Shown in pieces: positions 21,076 to 31,110 of a stretch of 64,000 nt of DNA. The first letter of the stretch is position 1; each line of letters starts with the position of its first letter. Made by a program: the position numbers and the translations under genes. Source of the stretch: Ambrosia x helenae (Eukaryota; Streptophyta; Magnoliopsida; Asterales; Asteraceae); NCBI GenBank assembly GCA_030844895.1, contig CM061227.1:645153-709152 (forward strand). Direction: 5' to 3'. The notes beneath the pieces were generated by a model. It saw only the letters and a program-made list of their open reading frames with translations, had not been told where the DNA came from and ran no database searches.

Positions 21076-21921
21076 ACTTTGTGTATATGTAATTATGTAT
21101 CATGGGTTCAAGGCACAACTCATAGGGACACATTCAAACCAATTTTAGAATCAGAACCGACCCCAACTGGAAGCTTTTTGAAACCCGTATACAACTTGTT
21201 TGGAATCGGTACAACTACCGGTTTGCAATCCTCTCATTTGAAACCGGTTTGAACTTGAACTGGTAAAAACCGATCAAACCGGTTTTGACTTTTTGTTGGC
21301 CAAACCGGTTCAGGGTTCCAAACAATTTGTCTACCTCTAGCTCCCATTATGTTATTGGTATAAACATACTTTTGCTTAATATTATCAATACTCTTTAGAT
21401 ATTAGGAAATTTGATTTTTAATCGATTGACAAGTGTATCATTCTATGACTATGAAAGTGCATAATTTGTAGAAATTTCTTGGCACATGTTGCATCAATCA
21501 ATTCACCCTGTCTCATACTCGGATTCTTGAACCACACTCGATCGACACAGGAATGGTTACAGTATCACGCGCCATCTTCGATAGTATCGAATACTTAACC
21601 TTCATCTAGAAACACTGGCTCAATCTCTACGTTGACGAGTGTATTGTTTTCGGTAGGGATAGCTTCCATGTTGCGTAAACAAGAGGACACCTGGGAAGAT
21701 CAAAACTATGACTTCAAATGCATTTCTCATTATCAAGAAACAAAATTTAATTTCGTATCAACAACTCTTCTGATATAATAAAGAGAAAATCATGATATCA
21801 AACAATTTGTAGGTATATTCACATCTCAGTGTTTCCATATACAAAATGCTTTTACCATATAATACTTGAAATATTAGAAAACTGTTTTTTTTACATGTGT
21901 ACTTTATTTTCTAAAAGAAGA
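21076..21921. other. Duplicated 3' flank of receptor copy 2
   Basis: No gene. It aligns with 12463-13217 and has extra inserted stretches near 21100 and 21805. The CCGGTTT-rich block recurs near 21215-21310. Confidence 0.75.
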
Positions 21922-22643
21922 GCCAGGCTTAACACCCTGAGTACCTGTGGTTTCATTTTCTAACAGTTTACATCCCTCGACCTAACGGCCGTTAGTTGTT
22001 CCGTTAGTTTTTGAGTAAATTGACTAATATACCCCCATCTTCTCCAACCACCACCTACAACACCACGTGAAACACCAATCACCATCACCACCTGTAACAC
22101 CACCACCACCATCTCCACCCCCACCCTCCCTCTCCTCACCATCTCCTCCACCAACCAGCATCAATAGCCTCTAAATCACCATCAATAGCCTCCTTCACCA
22201 TTGTAATAATAATATAAATACCCAAACATGCAACACATCTTCTACACAAAAAAACATAAAAGGATAGAGAGAGATAAGAGAGAAAGCGTGAGAGAGAGGG
22301 ACACCACCAGTTCCGGTCTTCTTCTCCGGCCATCGTTCCCTCCGACCAACCACCATCTCCGGCCAGTCCCCTCTGCAACTAACTGATGTAAACCCCAAAC
22401 AATAAAACATGACTACCCTCACAAGTCACAACATTATATTATAAATAACTGATGCAACTAACTGATCAAGGAGTCTTCTTCTCCGGCCAGTCTCTTCTCC
22501 GGCCGAACTCCTCCTCCGGCGGCCACCAAACAACAGATCAAACACCCTCTGTTTCCCCACTAATCTTTCTCATCGACTAGTTAACCCGACTGTACGACCC
22601 CTTGTCACCACACTTCCAGTCACCTCCTCCGACCAAAGGAGAG

Positions 22644-22879
22644 ATGACGGACGACGGTTATCCTCCGGCAACGAGGTTGATGAATTTTGTATCGCAGGAG
22701 CAGGTTTGTTTGTTTGTTCAATTCCAATCTTAATCCCAAATGTTTTCCTTTGAATAATAGCAATAATAATAAGTTGTGATATTGGGTGTAATGTAACATA
22801 ACAGTTGGACGAAGCTAAGAAAACTCGAGGACCTAGAATTGAAGATGGAATTGCCCAAAAAGATCACACCTTAATTGAT
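22644..22879 (+). pseudogene. Captured NIP30/FAM192A-like N-terminal fragment
   Basis: ATG at 22644 begins a 20-codon exon ending NFVSQEQ (22644-22703), followed by a GT-AG intron and a second exon from 22805 reading LDEAKKTRGPRIEDGIAQKD. This matches the N-terminal signature of the NIP30/FAM192A (PSME3-interacting) family, which reads FVSxEQLDEAKKTRGxRxEDGxAQxD. Sequence after about 22879 no longer follows the family and runs into a (TTA)n tract. The fragment lies between the two inverted arms of a DNA element, so it is a transduplicated piece rather than a gene. Confidence 0.65.
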
Positions 22880-22894
22880 TTGGCTTCTTTCGTC

Positions 22895-22897
<3 letters not shown>

Positions 22898-22937
<40 letters not shown>
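22898..22937. repeat. (TTA)n microsatellite
   Basis: About 13 TTA units directly after the captured gene fragment. Confidence 0.9.
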
Positions 22938-23321
22938 TCTATAAATTTTTAGGGTTTGTTGGAGTGAAGGTGGTGTTGCAGGTGGTGATTGGTGTTGCAG
23001 GTGGTGGTTGGAGAAGATGGGGGTATATTAGTCAATTTACCCAAAAACTAACGGAACAACTAACGGACGTTAGGTCGAGGGATGTAAACTGTTAGAAAAT
23101 GAAACCACAGGTATTCAGGGTGTTAAGCCTGGGCTGAACCTGTTAGTTTAGGCAAACCACAGGGACGAAAACTGCAATTAACTCTTTTTTTAAAACTCAT
23201 TTTCAAAAAGTCATAAGCCAATAAGCACTTTTGACCAAAAGCACTTTTACATTTCCAAACTCAATCCCAAACACCCTCCAAAATTGAAATATTGCCTTCT
23301 TTTGACATACTAATTTTTTTA

Positions 23322-23858
23322 AAGAGTAAAGTGCTCGGATGGCCCCCGCGACCGACATGTTATTTATTCTGTTGACGAAACCTAGAAGGTGATGATGATG
23401 GTGGTTGTGGTCGAAGGTGATGATGACGGTTAAGGGTAACAGTAAAGTTGACATTGGCAGTGTTGTTAAATAACAGGGGTGATGACGAAGGGCTATGGGG
23501 GATATTGAAGTTGATGGTGATTTAGGTGGTGAACAATAATGACGACAGTTTATGGAGGCCTCTGGTTACAGGAAGAGTTGGGTGAAGATTGTGATGGTGA
23601 GTTGGTGAATGGTTGTTTTGCTAAAGATAAAGGGTTTGTTGGCCTCCCATTTTTATATTTATAATTATATTTTAAAGCGATGTGTAAATATATAATTACA
23701 TGAACTTCACTGAAAAACTTAACCTCTATTCAAGTTAGGGATCGGCTACGTTATAAAATCAAACATCAACCACCATATATCATTGCAATTTTAGAAAGCA
23801 GATGACCAAATCTTCAATTCATAAAAGCCATAGGACCATCCAAGCACTTTACACTTTT
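23322..23858. mobile_element. Small non-autonomous TIR element
   Basis: Ends are inverted: AAGAGTAAAGTGCTCGGATGG on the left and CCATCCAAGCACTTTACACTTTT on the right. The interior is GAT/GGT-rich with no usable ORF. The superfamily is not determined. Confidence 0.5.
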
Positions 23859-24130
23859 CTTAACTTTTAAAACTGTTCATACAAAACAAATGACTAAATA
23901 TTTTTGAAGGACTCGCCACATATCTTCTCGATGGAACATGAATCATCTCAAACAATACTTTGACAAATTTAAGGATTGATGAAGATGGTCTCCAATTGGG
24001 TTTACGGATAATATTTCAATCAGGGTTATTAAATGCTTGCAAGGCCTTCATGCCCAAGATTTCGTGACTGTTATATATCCCGATAAAAAGTTTAGGCAAA
24101 AGCATGTCTACGGTTGAATAAAGGGTCATT

Positions 24131-24711
24131 CTTAAATATCGTTTGATGATGTACCATGAAGATGAAGTCTGTCCGATTTGACGTAAGGTCTATTTGGACA
24201 AATACGAGGAATATGTGGTTCATTGTAAGGAGTTGCCCGGTTTCAATATCAGCATGACTAGGTTCGGGACGTTTTTTGGGACATTTTAAGGCGGGCTGGA
24301 ATCTCAGCCAGGAAGGAGGTCTTTGTGAATTTCCTCTCGGACCCTGCTGAAGGGAGATGCACCATGCATCTAGTAGATCTGCTTTTCTTTGGGTGGGCCT
24401 AGGGGAAACACGTTTGTGTTGACCTAACAGGCATATCTCCCCTAGTTGGTTTGAGGGATAGTGGGTTTGTAATAGGTCAAGCGGTGTTAAAGGCAGAGGC
24501 GAAGAAAGTTGAAAAGTATGCTAAAGCCTGTGAGGAAAACCAACACGTTTTTGTACCCCTGACTTTTGATACATTTGGCTCCTTGGTGCTAGAAGCTACC
24601 TGTTTCCTGACCAAGGTCCAACGGATTAATATTGTCTCGACTCCGAGGGGGAAATGTTCCATTTTCAGTAAATTAGGGTTTGCCATACAAAGAGAGAGGT
24701 AATGACGCAGC
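24131..24711 (+). pseudogene. Broken retroelement zinc-finger plus restriction-like endonuclease domain
   Basis: Frame-by-frame reading gives KYRLMMYHEDEVCPI*RKVY, then DKYEEYVVHCKELPGFQYQH, then D*VRDVFWDILRRAGISARK, then a nuclease-like core with VDLTGISPLVGL and ACEENQHVFVPLTFDTFGSL. A longer relative is at 40075-40588. In-frame TGA and TAG codons replace expected Cys and Trp residues, so it is dead. The order (Cys/His finger, then D-x14-D in RPAD...VDLTG of the relative) recalls the finger plus PD-(D/E)XK nuclease at the C-terminus of R2-type retrotransposons. The resemblance is my inference. Confidence 0.6.
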
Positions 24712-24803
24712 TTATTGCCCGCATGTTAGCTATCTTAATGTAATTTTCACAGTCTAGAAATGTAACGTTCAAAGGATAAAGATGGATCATGATTTTAATA
24801 ACA

Positions 24804-24833
<30 letters not shown>

Positions 24834-24838
<5 letters not shown>

Positions 24839-25240
24839 GAAAGTTAATTTGAGAACACCTATATTTCGTGCGAACCGTGAGAACGGCATCTAAAACCATT
24901 CAAATTCAAAATTTCTTTTTACACTTGTCTTTAATACTAAAATACAATCCCAAAAACACAATTTACGCGTAAAAATTCAAACGTATACGGAAATAATTTG
25001 TTTTTACACATGTGTAAATTTCCTGTTTATACATGTGTAAACTGTTTCATTTACACATGTGTAAAAAGTTAATTTAAAAGTGTTTTTGCAAGAAAAGATG
25101 AATTATTTGGAAAGAAAATTCATTTATTAATGTTGTATTTTGATTATAATGGAGTTTGTATTAAAAAAAATTGATTTTGATTGCTTTTTTTACTTGTTCT
25201 CACGGTTCTCACAATATTTAGCGTTCTCAAGATAACCCTC

Positions 25241-25245
<5 letters not shown>
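24834..25245. mobile_element. TA-tract-inserted TIR element 1
   Basis: 412 bp between (TA)n tracts. The left end TAGGGGAAAGTTAATTTGAG and the right end, whose reverse complement is TAGGGGAGGGTTATCTTGAG, form 24-bp terminal inverted repeats. The interior has three ACACATGTGTAAA-type palindromes. It is non-coding. Confidence 0.65.

Positions 25246-25290
<45 letters not shown>
25246..25290. repeat. (TA)n microsatellite
   Basis: Pure TA tract between two related elements. Further tracts flank the set at 24807-24834, 25719-25750 and 27493-27510. Confidence 0.9.
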
Positions 25291-25292
<2 letters not shown>

Positions 25293-25305
25293 CTTACACT
25301 ATATA

Positions 25306-25706
25306 GGGGAAGGATATTATGAAAACCCACTCTTAGAGTGAAAACCGTGGAAACTCTAACTTCCCAAACTTTTTAGGGCCTGAAAATTTTAGGGCATGTA
25401 GTATACATAATTCTAAGCATTTTGAGCCAAAAAAACCAAAAAAGCGCCGAGCGGTTTTTTTTTAAAAAAAAAAATAAAGTTTTCGGGTAACACATGTTAC
25501 ACGAAAATTACACATGTTATTTCTGTAACATGTGTTACCCAGAAACGGTTTTTTTTTTTTTTAAAAAAAAACCGCTCGGCGCTTTTTTGGTTTTTTTGGC
25601 TCAAAATGCTTAGAATCATGTATATTACATGCCCTAAAATTTTCATAAAAAAAACATCGGGAAGTTAGAGTTTCCACAGTTTTCACTCTAAAATGGGTTT
25701 TCTCTA
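25306..25706. mobile_element. TA-tract-inserted hairpin element 2
   Basis: 401 bp that is almost wholly palindromic: arms of about 190 nt pair from GGGGAAGGATATTATGAAAACCC outward to the mirror-image TTTCACTCTAAAATGGG end, around a centre with GTAACACATGTTAC palindromes. It is flanked by a 17-bp direct repeat TATACTTACACTATATA (25289-25305 and 25707-25723). No ORF. It would form a long near-perfect RNA hairpin if transcribed. Confidence 0.65.
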
Positions 25707-25714
25707 TATACTTA

Positions 25715-25749
<35 letters not shown>

Positions 25750-25754
<5 letters not shown>

Positions 25755-27494
25755 GAAGGATATTTTGAAAACCTCTTCCACTTAAGAAAACCTTGAAAAC
25801 CATCATCTTGGCCCTTCATTCTCTTTGATCTATGGCTGTGGTTGTTTCATGGTTTGGATCACAAGTTATGATACATGTATAGTACAAAAAGGGTAAAATG
25901 GTCCAATAATTTTTAATATCTCTCATTCCCTCTGACAAACACATTTATTTCTCTTAACTTATTTCTCTCTCATCTCTTCTCTTTCCTATCTTAAATAAAA
26001 TATTGTGCACATCTATATTACTTATTAAGATAAAGTCATAATGTTTTTCTTAAAATTCAAATTTTAATAACAAACAATCAAATAACATACAATTCTTTTA
26101 ATGATTTTTAAGTAAATTACCAGAATTTGAGTAACATATGTTTTAAACGTTCACTCACCAACAACAAAACATACGTTTTCACAATTTATCTCACCAAAAA
26201 CATATAATAAAATATAACCCAACAACAAAACATATGTTTTCACAAATTTATCTCACTAAAAACATATAATAAATTATAACCCAACTACAGAACATATGTT
26301 TTTTCACAACTTATCTCACAAAAATATATAATAAATTATAACCCAACAACAAAAAAACATATATTTTTCACAACTTATCTCACCAAAAATACAACCCAAT
26401 AACAAAAACATATGTTTTCACAAAACTCATCTCTTATAAAAAATCAAACTATAAATCCAAACAACAAAAAAAGAAACATATGTTTTTAAATGAAAAACAA
26501 CTTTAATATACAAAAAATGATGTTACAAAACACCCCTTTTACAGAATGTTTAGTATTACAAACACATCAAAATCATACAACAAACTTACAACGAAATGAC
26601 ATTTTCTAAGAAAAAAAAAACAGATTCAAACTAACACAAATACCCATAGTATGTTTACATCTAATAATGGTTCATCCTTGACTTACAAAACCCCAAAACA
26701 AAAACATAATCCACGAGAAAAAAAAATGGACATTTCAAATTAAAAAAAATAAAAAAAGTATTCTAATTCAGATCTCGAGTTATTAAAGCTAAAAAATGGA
26801 CATTTCAAATTAAAAAAAAAAGAAAACAAAAAAGAAACAACCTTCTAGGTTGTCATCATCATCAAAATACAAAAAAAGAAGACCTGTAACTTCAACTTAA
26901 CAAAAAAATAAACCAACAAACTAAAATCATGGAGTGAAATAAAACTGAAACTGGCCCGGTAATATTAAATCTTGTATAAACCCACCACTCGATCTTGTTC
27001 ATATTGTACTCACAAATCGACTGTATTTGAACAAAATTCATTACATCAGACTTCGAACATTCGTCATACAGATCTGGAAGTACAGATCTATTACTCCAAG
27101 GCCGTCGTATAGATCTTCTTCTTCGATCGTTTTGTGCGGATGTAATGGTGGTGATGACGCAGGTGATTGTTGGTGGTGGGGATTGATTTTGCAAGAGATT
27201 TGATTATGTGAATTGTGTATATGTGTTTGGTGAGAGATCTTAATTGTGTTTCAGGTGAGAGAGAATGAGTGGAAAAAAAGTGTCTATTGTATTTGGAGAG
27301 AGAGTGAAAAATAAAGAGGTAATGTACTAATGTGTCAAATTTGAGCAGATGAGAGAGGTTTGGAAAATAAATTAACTACCCATAATGCCCTTATGGGTTA
27401 GTGAAAAATGTAAGACGTGGACAAATTAGGACCACCAATATGGGTTTGCTGAGTTTCATGAACTCAAAAGAGTTTTCTAATTATAATTGCCCTA
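25750..27494. mobile_element. TA-tract-inserted element 3
   Basis: 1.75 kb beginning TAGGGGAAGGATATTTTGAA and ending AATTGCCCTA inside (TA)n, sharing the 5' terminal motif of elements 1 and 2. The interior contains a minisatellite and AT-rich filler; no transposase or helicase is visible. Confidence 0.5.
26157..26436. repeat. About 62-bp minisatellite, five imperfect units
   Basis: Units follow AACAACAAAACATATGTTTT then CACAACTTATCTCACC and AAAACATATAATAAATTATA, ending ACCC. Five units, the last two shortened. They lie inside TA-tract element 3. Confidence 0.75.
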
Positions 27495-28579
27495 TATATA
27501 TATATATATAAAGATCTAACATAAAATCTATAAAAATATTTAACTCAGTGCTTTTGCAACTCAGAAAACTTAAATTTTAAATTGTTTGGAACATTGTTGG
27601 GTAAAAACTAAAAGTTTTACGTACTCTATTCAACTACTAACACATTTACTAAAAATCATGACATTAGTGTAGTTGGTACCTTTCTATTGTTCCAAGTAAA
27701 AACAAAATATATTCAACTTTATTCACTACAAGAAATGTTAGCTTTAGCGACGACGTCTTTAGCAACGACGTCATCGCTAATACTCGAAATCCGGCAGCTT
27801 TTGAGCCTTGGTTTATGGCCATTGATTAGGCACAGATCGGACGGTTTGGATGATATAGTACAACTACCAATAGTGACGACCCTTTAGCGACGACGGGTCG
27901 TCGCTAAAGCTCGAAAAATAGGCGGGCTATTAGTTCTTCTTTCCCGGCTTCTCCTTCATTTTCTCTAAATTGTTTCCTCTCTCACTTCAGTTCCTCTCCC
28001 GACTCCACCTTCCAGCGTGCCACCACCACCATTTTCCGGCAACCCCACCACCCAAACCTCCCTCCCCCACCCACAACCAACCATCCTCGACGCCTTCCCG
28101 GCTTCTACTTCAATTCCAAGTGCTTCAACCTTCGGGCCTCTCTCTCGGACTCAAGCTTCTTCTTTCCGGTAAGAATATCACCTTCTCTAGTATACATTTT
28201 AGTTCCTCATAATAAAACGGTTTTAGATTTGGAGGGAAATCGGGTCGGGTTGGAGTCGGGTCGGACTGAAAAGGGTTCTCCGGCCATCGAACAGGTGTTT
28301 ATTGGAGTTATTATTATTATTATGTGTTTCTTGAAGTTATTATTATTATGTGTTTCTTTATTTTCGTGCTTTCTGACTTGGTCTTCATATGTGGTTTGGT
28401 AAAAAAAATAGTGTTTTTGTAAATGGATTTCTTTTTTTGAACCATCTTTGTGTTATTTCATAAAACAAAGAATTCTTGGTGCGGAAAAAATTTAGAAGAA
28501 TGCCTATATGAATAAATACAAGTGACCTTTAAAATTAAGAAATATAACAAACAAGTGGTGAGATGTTTGGGCTGCTAAA

Positions 28580-28925
28580 CGAGGTTCTGTGCCCGGTTCT
28601 GTCCTCGGGTAAGGATCGGTGGACGTGGAGCTTAGGCGAGACAGTCGACTTCACTGTTGGAGGGTTGCACAGGCTGCTGCAAAGCTGCAGGTTCTCTACG
28701 GCTGAGGCTAAACGATGTTCTGTGACCGGTTCTGTCCTCGGGTAAGGATCGGTGGACGTGGAGCTTAGGTGAGACAGTCGACTTCACTGTTGGAGGGTTG
28801 CGCAGGCTGCTGCAAAGCTACAGGTTCTCTACGGCTGAGCACGTGGTCAAACAGAACTCCTGGGTTCCGCGGAAAGTCGGTATTTTGGTTTGGAGGGTAG
28901 CAAAGGGCAGGCTGCCTACTAAGTT
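28580..28925 (+). pseudogene. LINE C-terminal (zf-RVT) fragment, tandemly duplicated, inside the CACTA element
   Basis: Reading DRWTWSLGETVDFTVGGLHR then LLQSCRFSTAEAKR, repeated about 129 bp downstream and continued as NSWVPRKVGILVWRVAKGRL. This is the zinc-binding region downstream of plant LINE reverse transcriptase. Two near-identical units (about 28585-28705 and 28714-28835) differ by a few bases. It is a captured or nested fragment. Confidence 0.6.
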
Positions 28926-29344
28926 TTTTTTAGAACGGCCAACAAAAGATTTTTATTAATCATCCAAGCTAGCGGGATACTAGCGAATCACCCATGTACA
29001 AACAGACCATTTACATTCATCACCTAGTTCTATACATGCGCATTCACTTAAAATTTGACAAATCCAACCGACAATATCCGAAGGTAAAGTAGCTTATTTT
29101 AAGAACTTATATAAGGATCGACGAATGCACGTTAGGTTGGTAGTTTGGTAAATTTAGATTTTAATGTTGGTACTTTGTGAATAGGTTAATGTTTGATAGT
29201 TTGGTAAATGTTGGTTGTATATGTTTGCAATATAAATGTGGTAAGTTTAGTTTTATTATGTTGATAGTTTGCCGTTGGGTTAATGTTGGTATTATGTTAA
29301 TTTGGTTTATTTTGATATTTTAATAGGGTTATTTTAAAAGTTTC

Positions 29345-29471
29345 CTTTAAAAATGCGGAGTTTCGCGAGGAACTTGCTAGGTATTTGGCTTCGAACCCAA
29401 GTTTAGACTCCACCAAGGTTCCAAATGAAGATGCCGATGATGAAAGCGGCGATGATGCGAAGTTGATGTAA
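29345..29471 (+). pseudogene. Possible last-exon remnant of a CACTA-encoded protein
   Basis: An acidic C-terminal reading frame EFREELARYLASNPSLDSTK, then VPNEDADDESGDDAKLM and a stop, near the right end of the CACTA element. Its position suggests the end of an element ORF. The family is not recognised with certainty. Confidence 0.35.
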
Positions 29472-29878
29472 AACAACAATTTGTGGTTGAAACGATATGG
29501 ATTGTGACTTATTAGGATGTTAACTATTTATGTTTATGTTCGTTTGGATTGTGACGTAAAATATTTAAGTTTATGTTTGTTTTGTTGTGTCGTGAAACTA
29601 GAAATGAGCAGGTTTAAAACAGGAATGCGCAGGTGCAAAACTACAAAAAACTGGGCAGAAAAAAGCTGAAAAAAACCTGGAAAAATAAATCAAGGCTTTA
29701 GCAACAACAAGGCTTTAGCGACGACAAAAGCATTAGTGATGAAAAAGTGGGCAATAGCGACTAACTAATAGCGACGATACATTAGCGACAACATGTCGTC
29801 GCTAATACTATTAGCGACGATTTTTGACATTATTAGCGACGACAAATGTCGTCGCTAATGCTTCGAATTCTTGTAGTG

Positions 29879-31110
29879 TGTTAAAACATCAAAAACAAGT
29901 TTCCTTACAACATGGACACTTCTAACAGCATGTCAGCATCTTATTTAGACAATTTTTCAAGAACAAGCTTATACTAATAAAATCTTTTCTTCTATGTCAA
30001 ATTTTCAATACATTTTTCATTTATATGTATGCGTATACGTATGTGTGTGCAAAAGTCCTCGAGGGACATTACAATGAGGCAATATGTCGAGTTGATCCTA
30101 CGCATCATCATGGATACACTATTGATGAATAAGTAGATTTTTTATCATGGCATATTTTTTTTGAAAGACTTAGTTCAGTGGAAATTCTTGTGCAACTCTA
30201 ACCTAGTGGTTACAAGTTCGAATCCCTACCCACATACTGGTGTCCTCCTTGCCTAAGCTCAAACCGGGAATTTTTTTGTGGTGTGCATGGATTGAACATG
30301 TGACCTAACACCAGGATGAGAACCCTAAGGAAAAACCCACCTTACCTCAAACCAGTTAGGCTGGATATCATTGCCTTTTATCATAGCATATGATATGATA
30401 TGGTTCATGAAAAAGGGTAATATTATTACACCACCTAACATATTTGAATGAGACAATAACAGATAGCTACGATAGTTGAAATAGACTGAATCATAGTAAG
30501 TTGCGTTACATAGTATTCATTTACTGAATTAAGTTAGCTAGGTGATTAATTTCTTTTAAATGTCAGATGACTCAGATCAAATACAACCATTATTTGTGAC
30601 CATTAAAACATTAATGTTATCTCGTACGTTAGAGAGGTAGACAGAGACATTACTAAGCTACCATTCTTTAGTTGGACCATTTTGCCCTCTATTCACACCT
30701 TAAATTACCTTTTTGCCATGCGTTTACACTGATATTACTAAGCAACGATTCTTTAGGTGGATCATTTTGCCCTTGGTCACACCTTAAATTACCTTTTTGC
30801 TAGGTATTCAGACACTGTTCCACCGACTGTTGTTGCTTAATATATATACTAATATGTTGCTGATACTTACGGTACTCTAGGAAATGAAAAATTAGCTACT
30901 AAAAATGTTAAGAGGGATTGATGTAACAACGTCCAAAACCTACCTTAAAGATCAGAACTCAATATCACTAGCTTACACAACAGAGAACACAAAGACCGTG
31001 TTATTGGTAATTATAGTGTCATTAAGTTTATGGTTAAACACCATTTATTTGGGAGTAAAATGAAATCTGCATAAACATTGATACCAGTTACAATATTCAC
31101 ATAACGTTAA
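29879..31110. other. Non-coding stretch with one SINE
   Basis: Apart from the SINE at 30156-30375 I see no exon or conserved motif. Two related segments (about 30650-30720 and 30735-30800) share TTTAG(T/G)TGGA(C/T)CATTTTGCCC and CACACCTTAAATTACCTTTTTGC, a small local duplication. Confidence 0.5.
30156..30375 (-). mobile_element. tRNA-derived SINE, copy A
   Basis: On the minus strand it starts with an A-box-like CAGCCTAACTGG and has a B-box-like GTTCAATCC, then CACACCACAAAAAAATTCCC, and ends in an A-run. It is flanked by a 16-bp duplication TTTTATCATRGCATAT (30140-30155 and 30376-30391, 15 of 16 identical). It is the same family as the plus-strand SINE at 39257-39481, which shares the CACACCACAAAAAAATTCCC block and a GTGGGTARxGATTCGAACT block. 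Confidence 0.75.

Larger units (their letters stand above)
21922..23184. mobile_element. Long-TIR DNA element carrying a captured gene fragment (Pack-type)
   Basis: Inverted arms of roughly 170-180 bp: 21922-22100 reads CCAGGCTTAACACCCTGA..., and 22966-23134 is its reverse complement. Both arms contain the block TTAGTTGTTCCGTTAGTTTT next to ATACCCCCATCTTCTCC. The right side may continue to about 23184. No transposase is present. Long TIRs and captured exon sequence fit a Mutator-like Pack element; the family assignment is inferred and no target duplication was identified. Confidence 0.6.
27724..29878. mobile_element. Non-autonomous CACTA (En/Spm-type) element
   Basis: Terminal inverted repeats CACTACAAGAAAT at the left and ATTCTTGTAGTG at the right. 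The subterminal regions are packed with direct and inverted TTAGCGACGAC / GTCGTCGCTAA repeats, the CACTA hallmark for transposase binding. A clear 3-bp target duplication was not found (ATT left, TGT right). No full transposase; the interior holds a LINE fragment and a possible remnant exon. Confidence 0.85.

Noticed and set aside
21960..22422. Open frames in the arms of the Pack-type element
   Set aside because: They arise from GGTGGT/CACCAC low-complexity sequence mirrored between inverted arms.
27970..28212. Proline/serine-rich open frame inside the CACTA element
   Set aside because: Low-complexity CACC/TCC-rich sequence without conserved motif or splice context.
30190..30380. Possible tRNA gene suggested by GTTCGAATCC
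   Set aside because: No cloverleaf; A-tail, target duplication and a second family member show it is a SINE.
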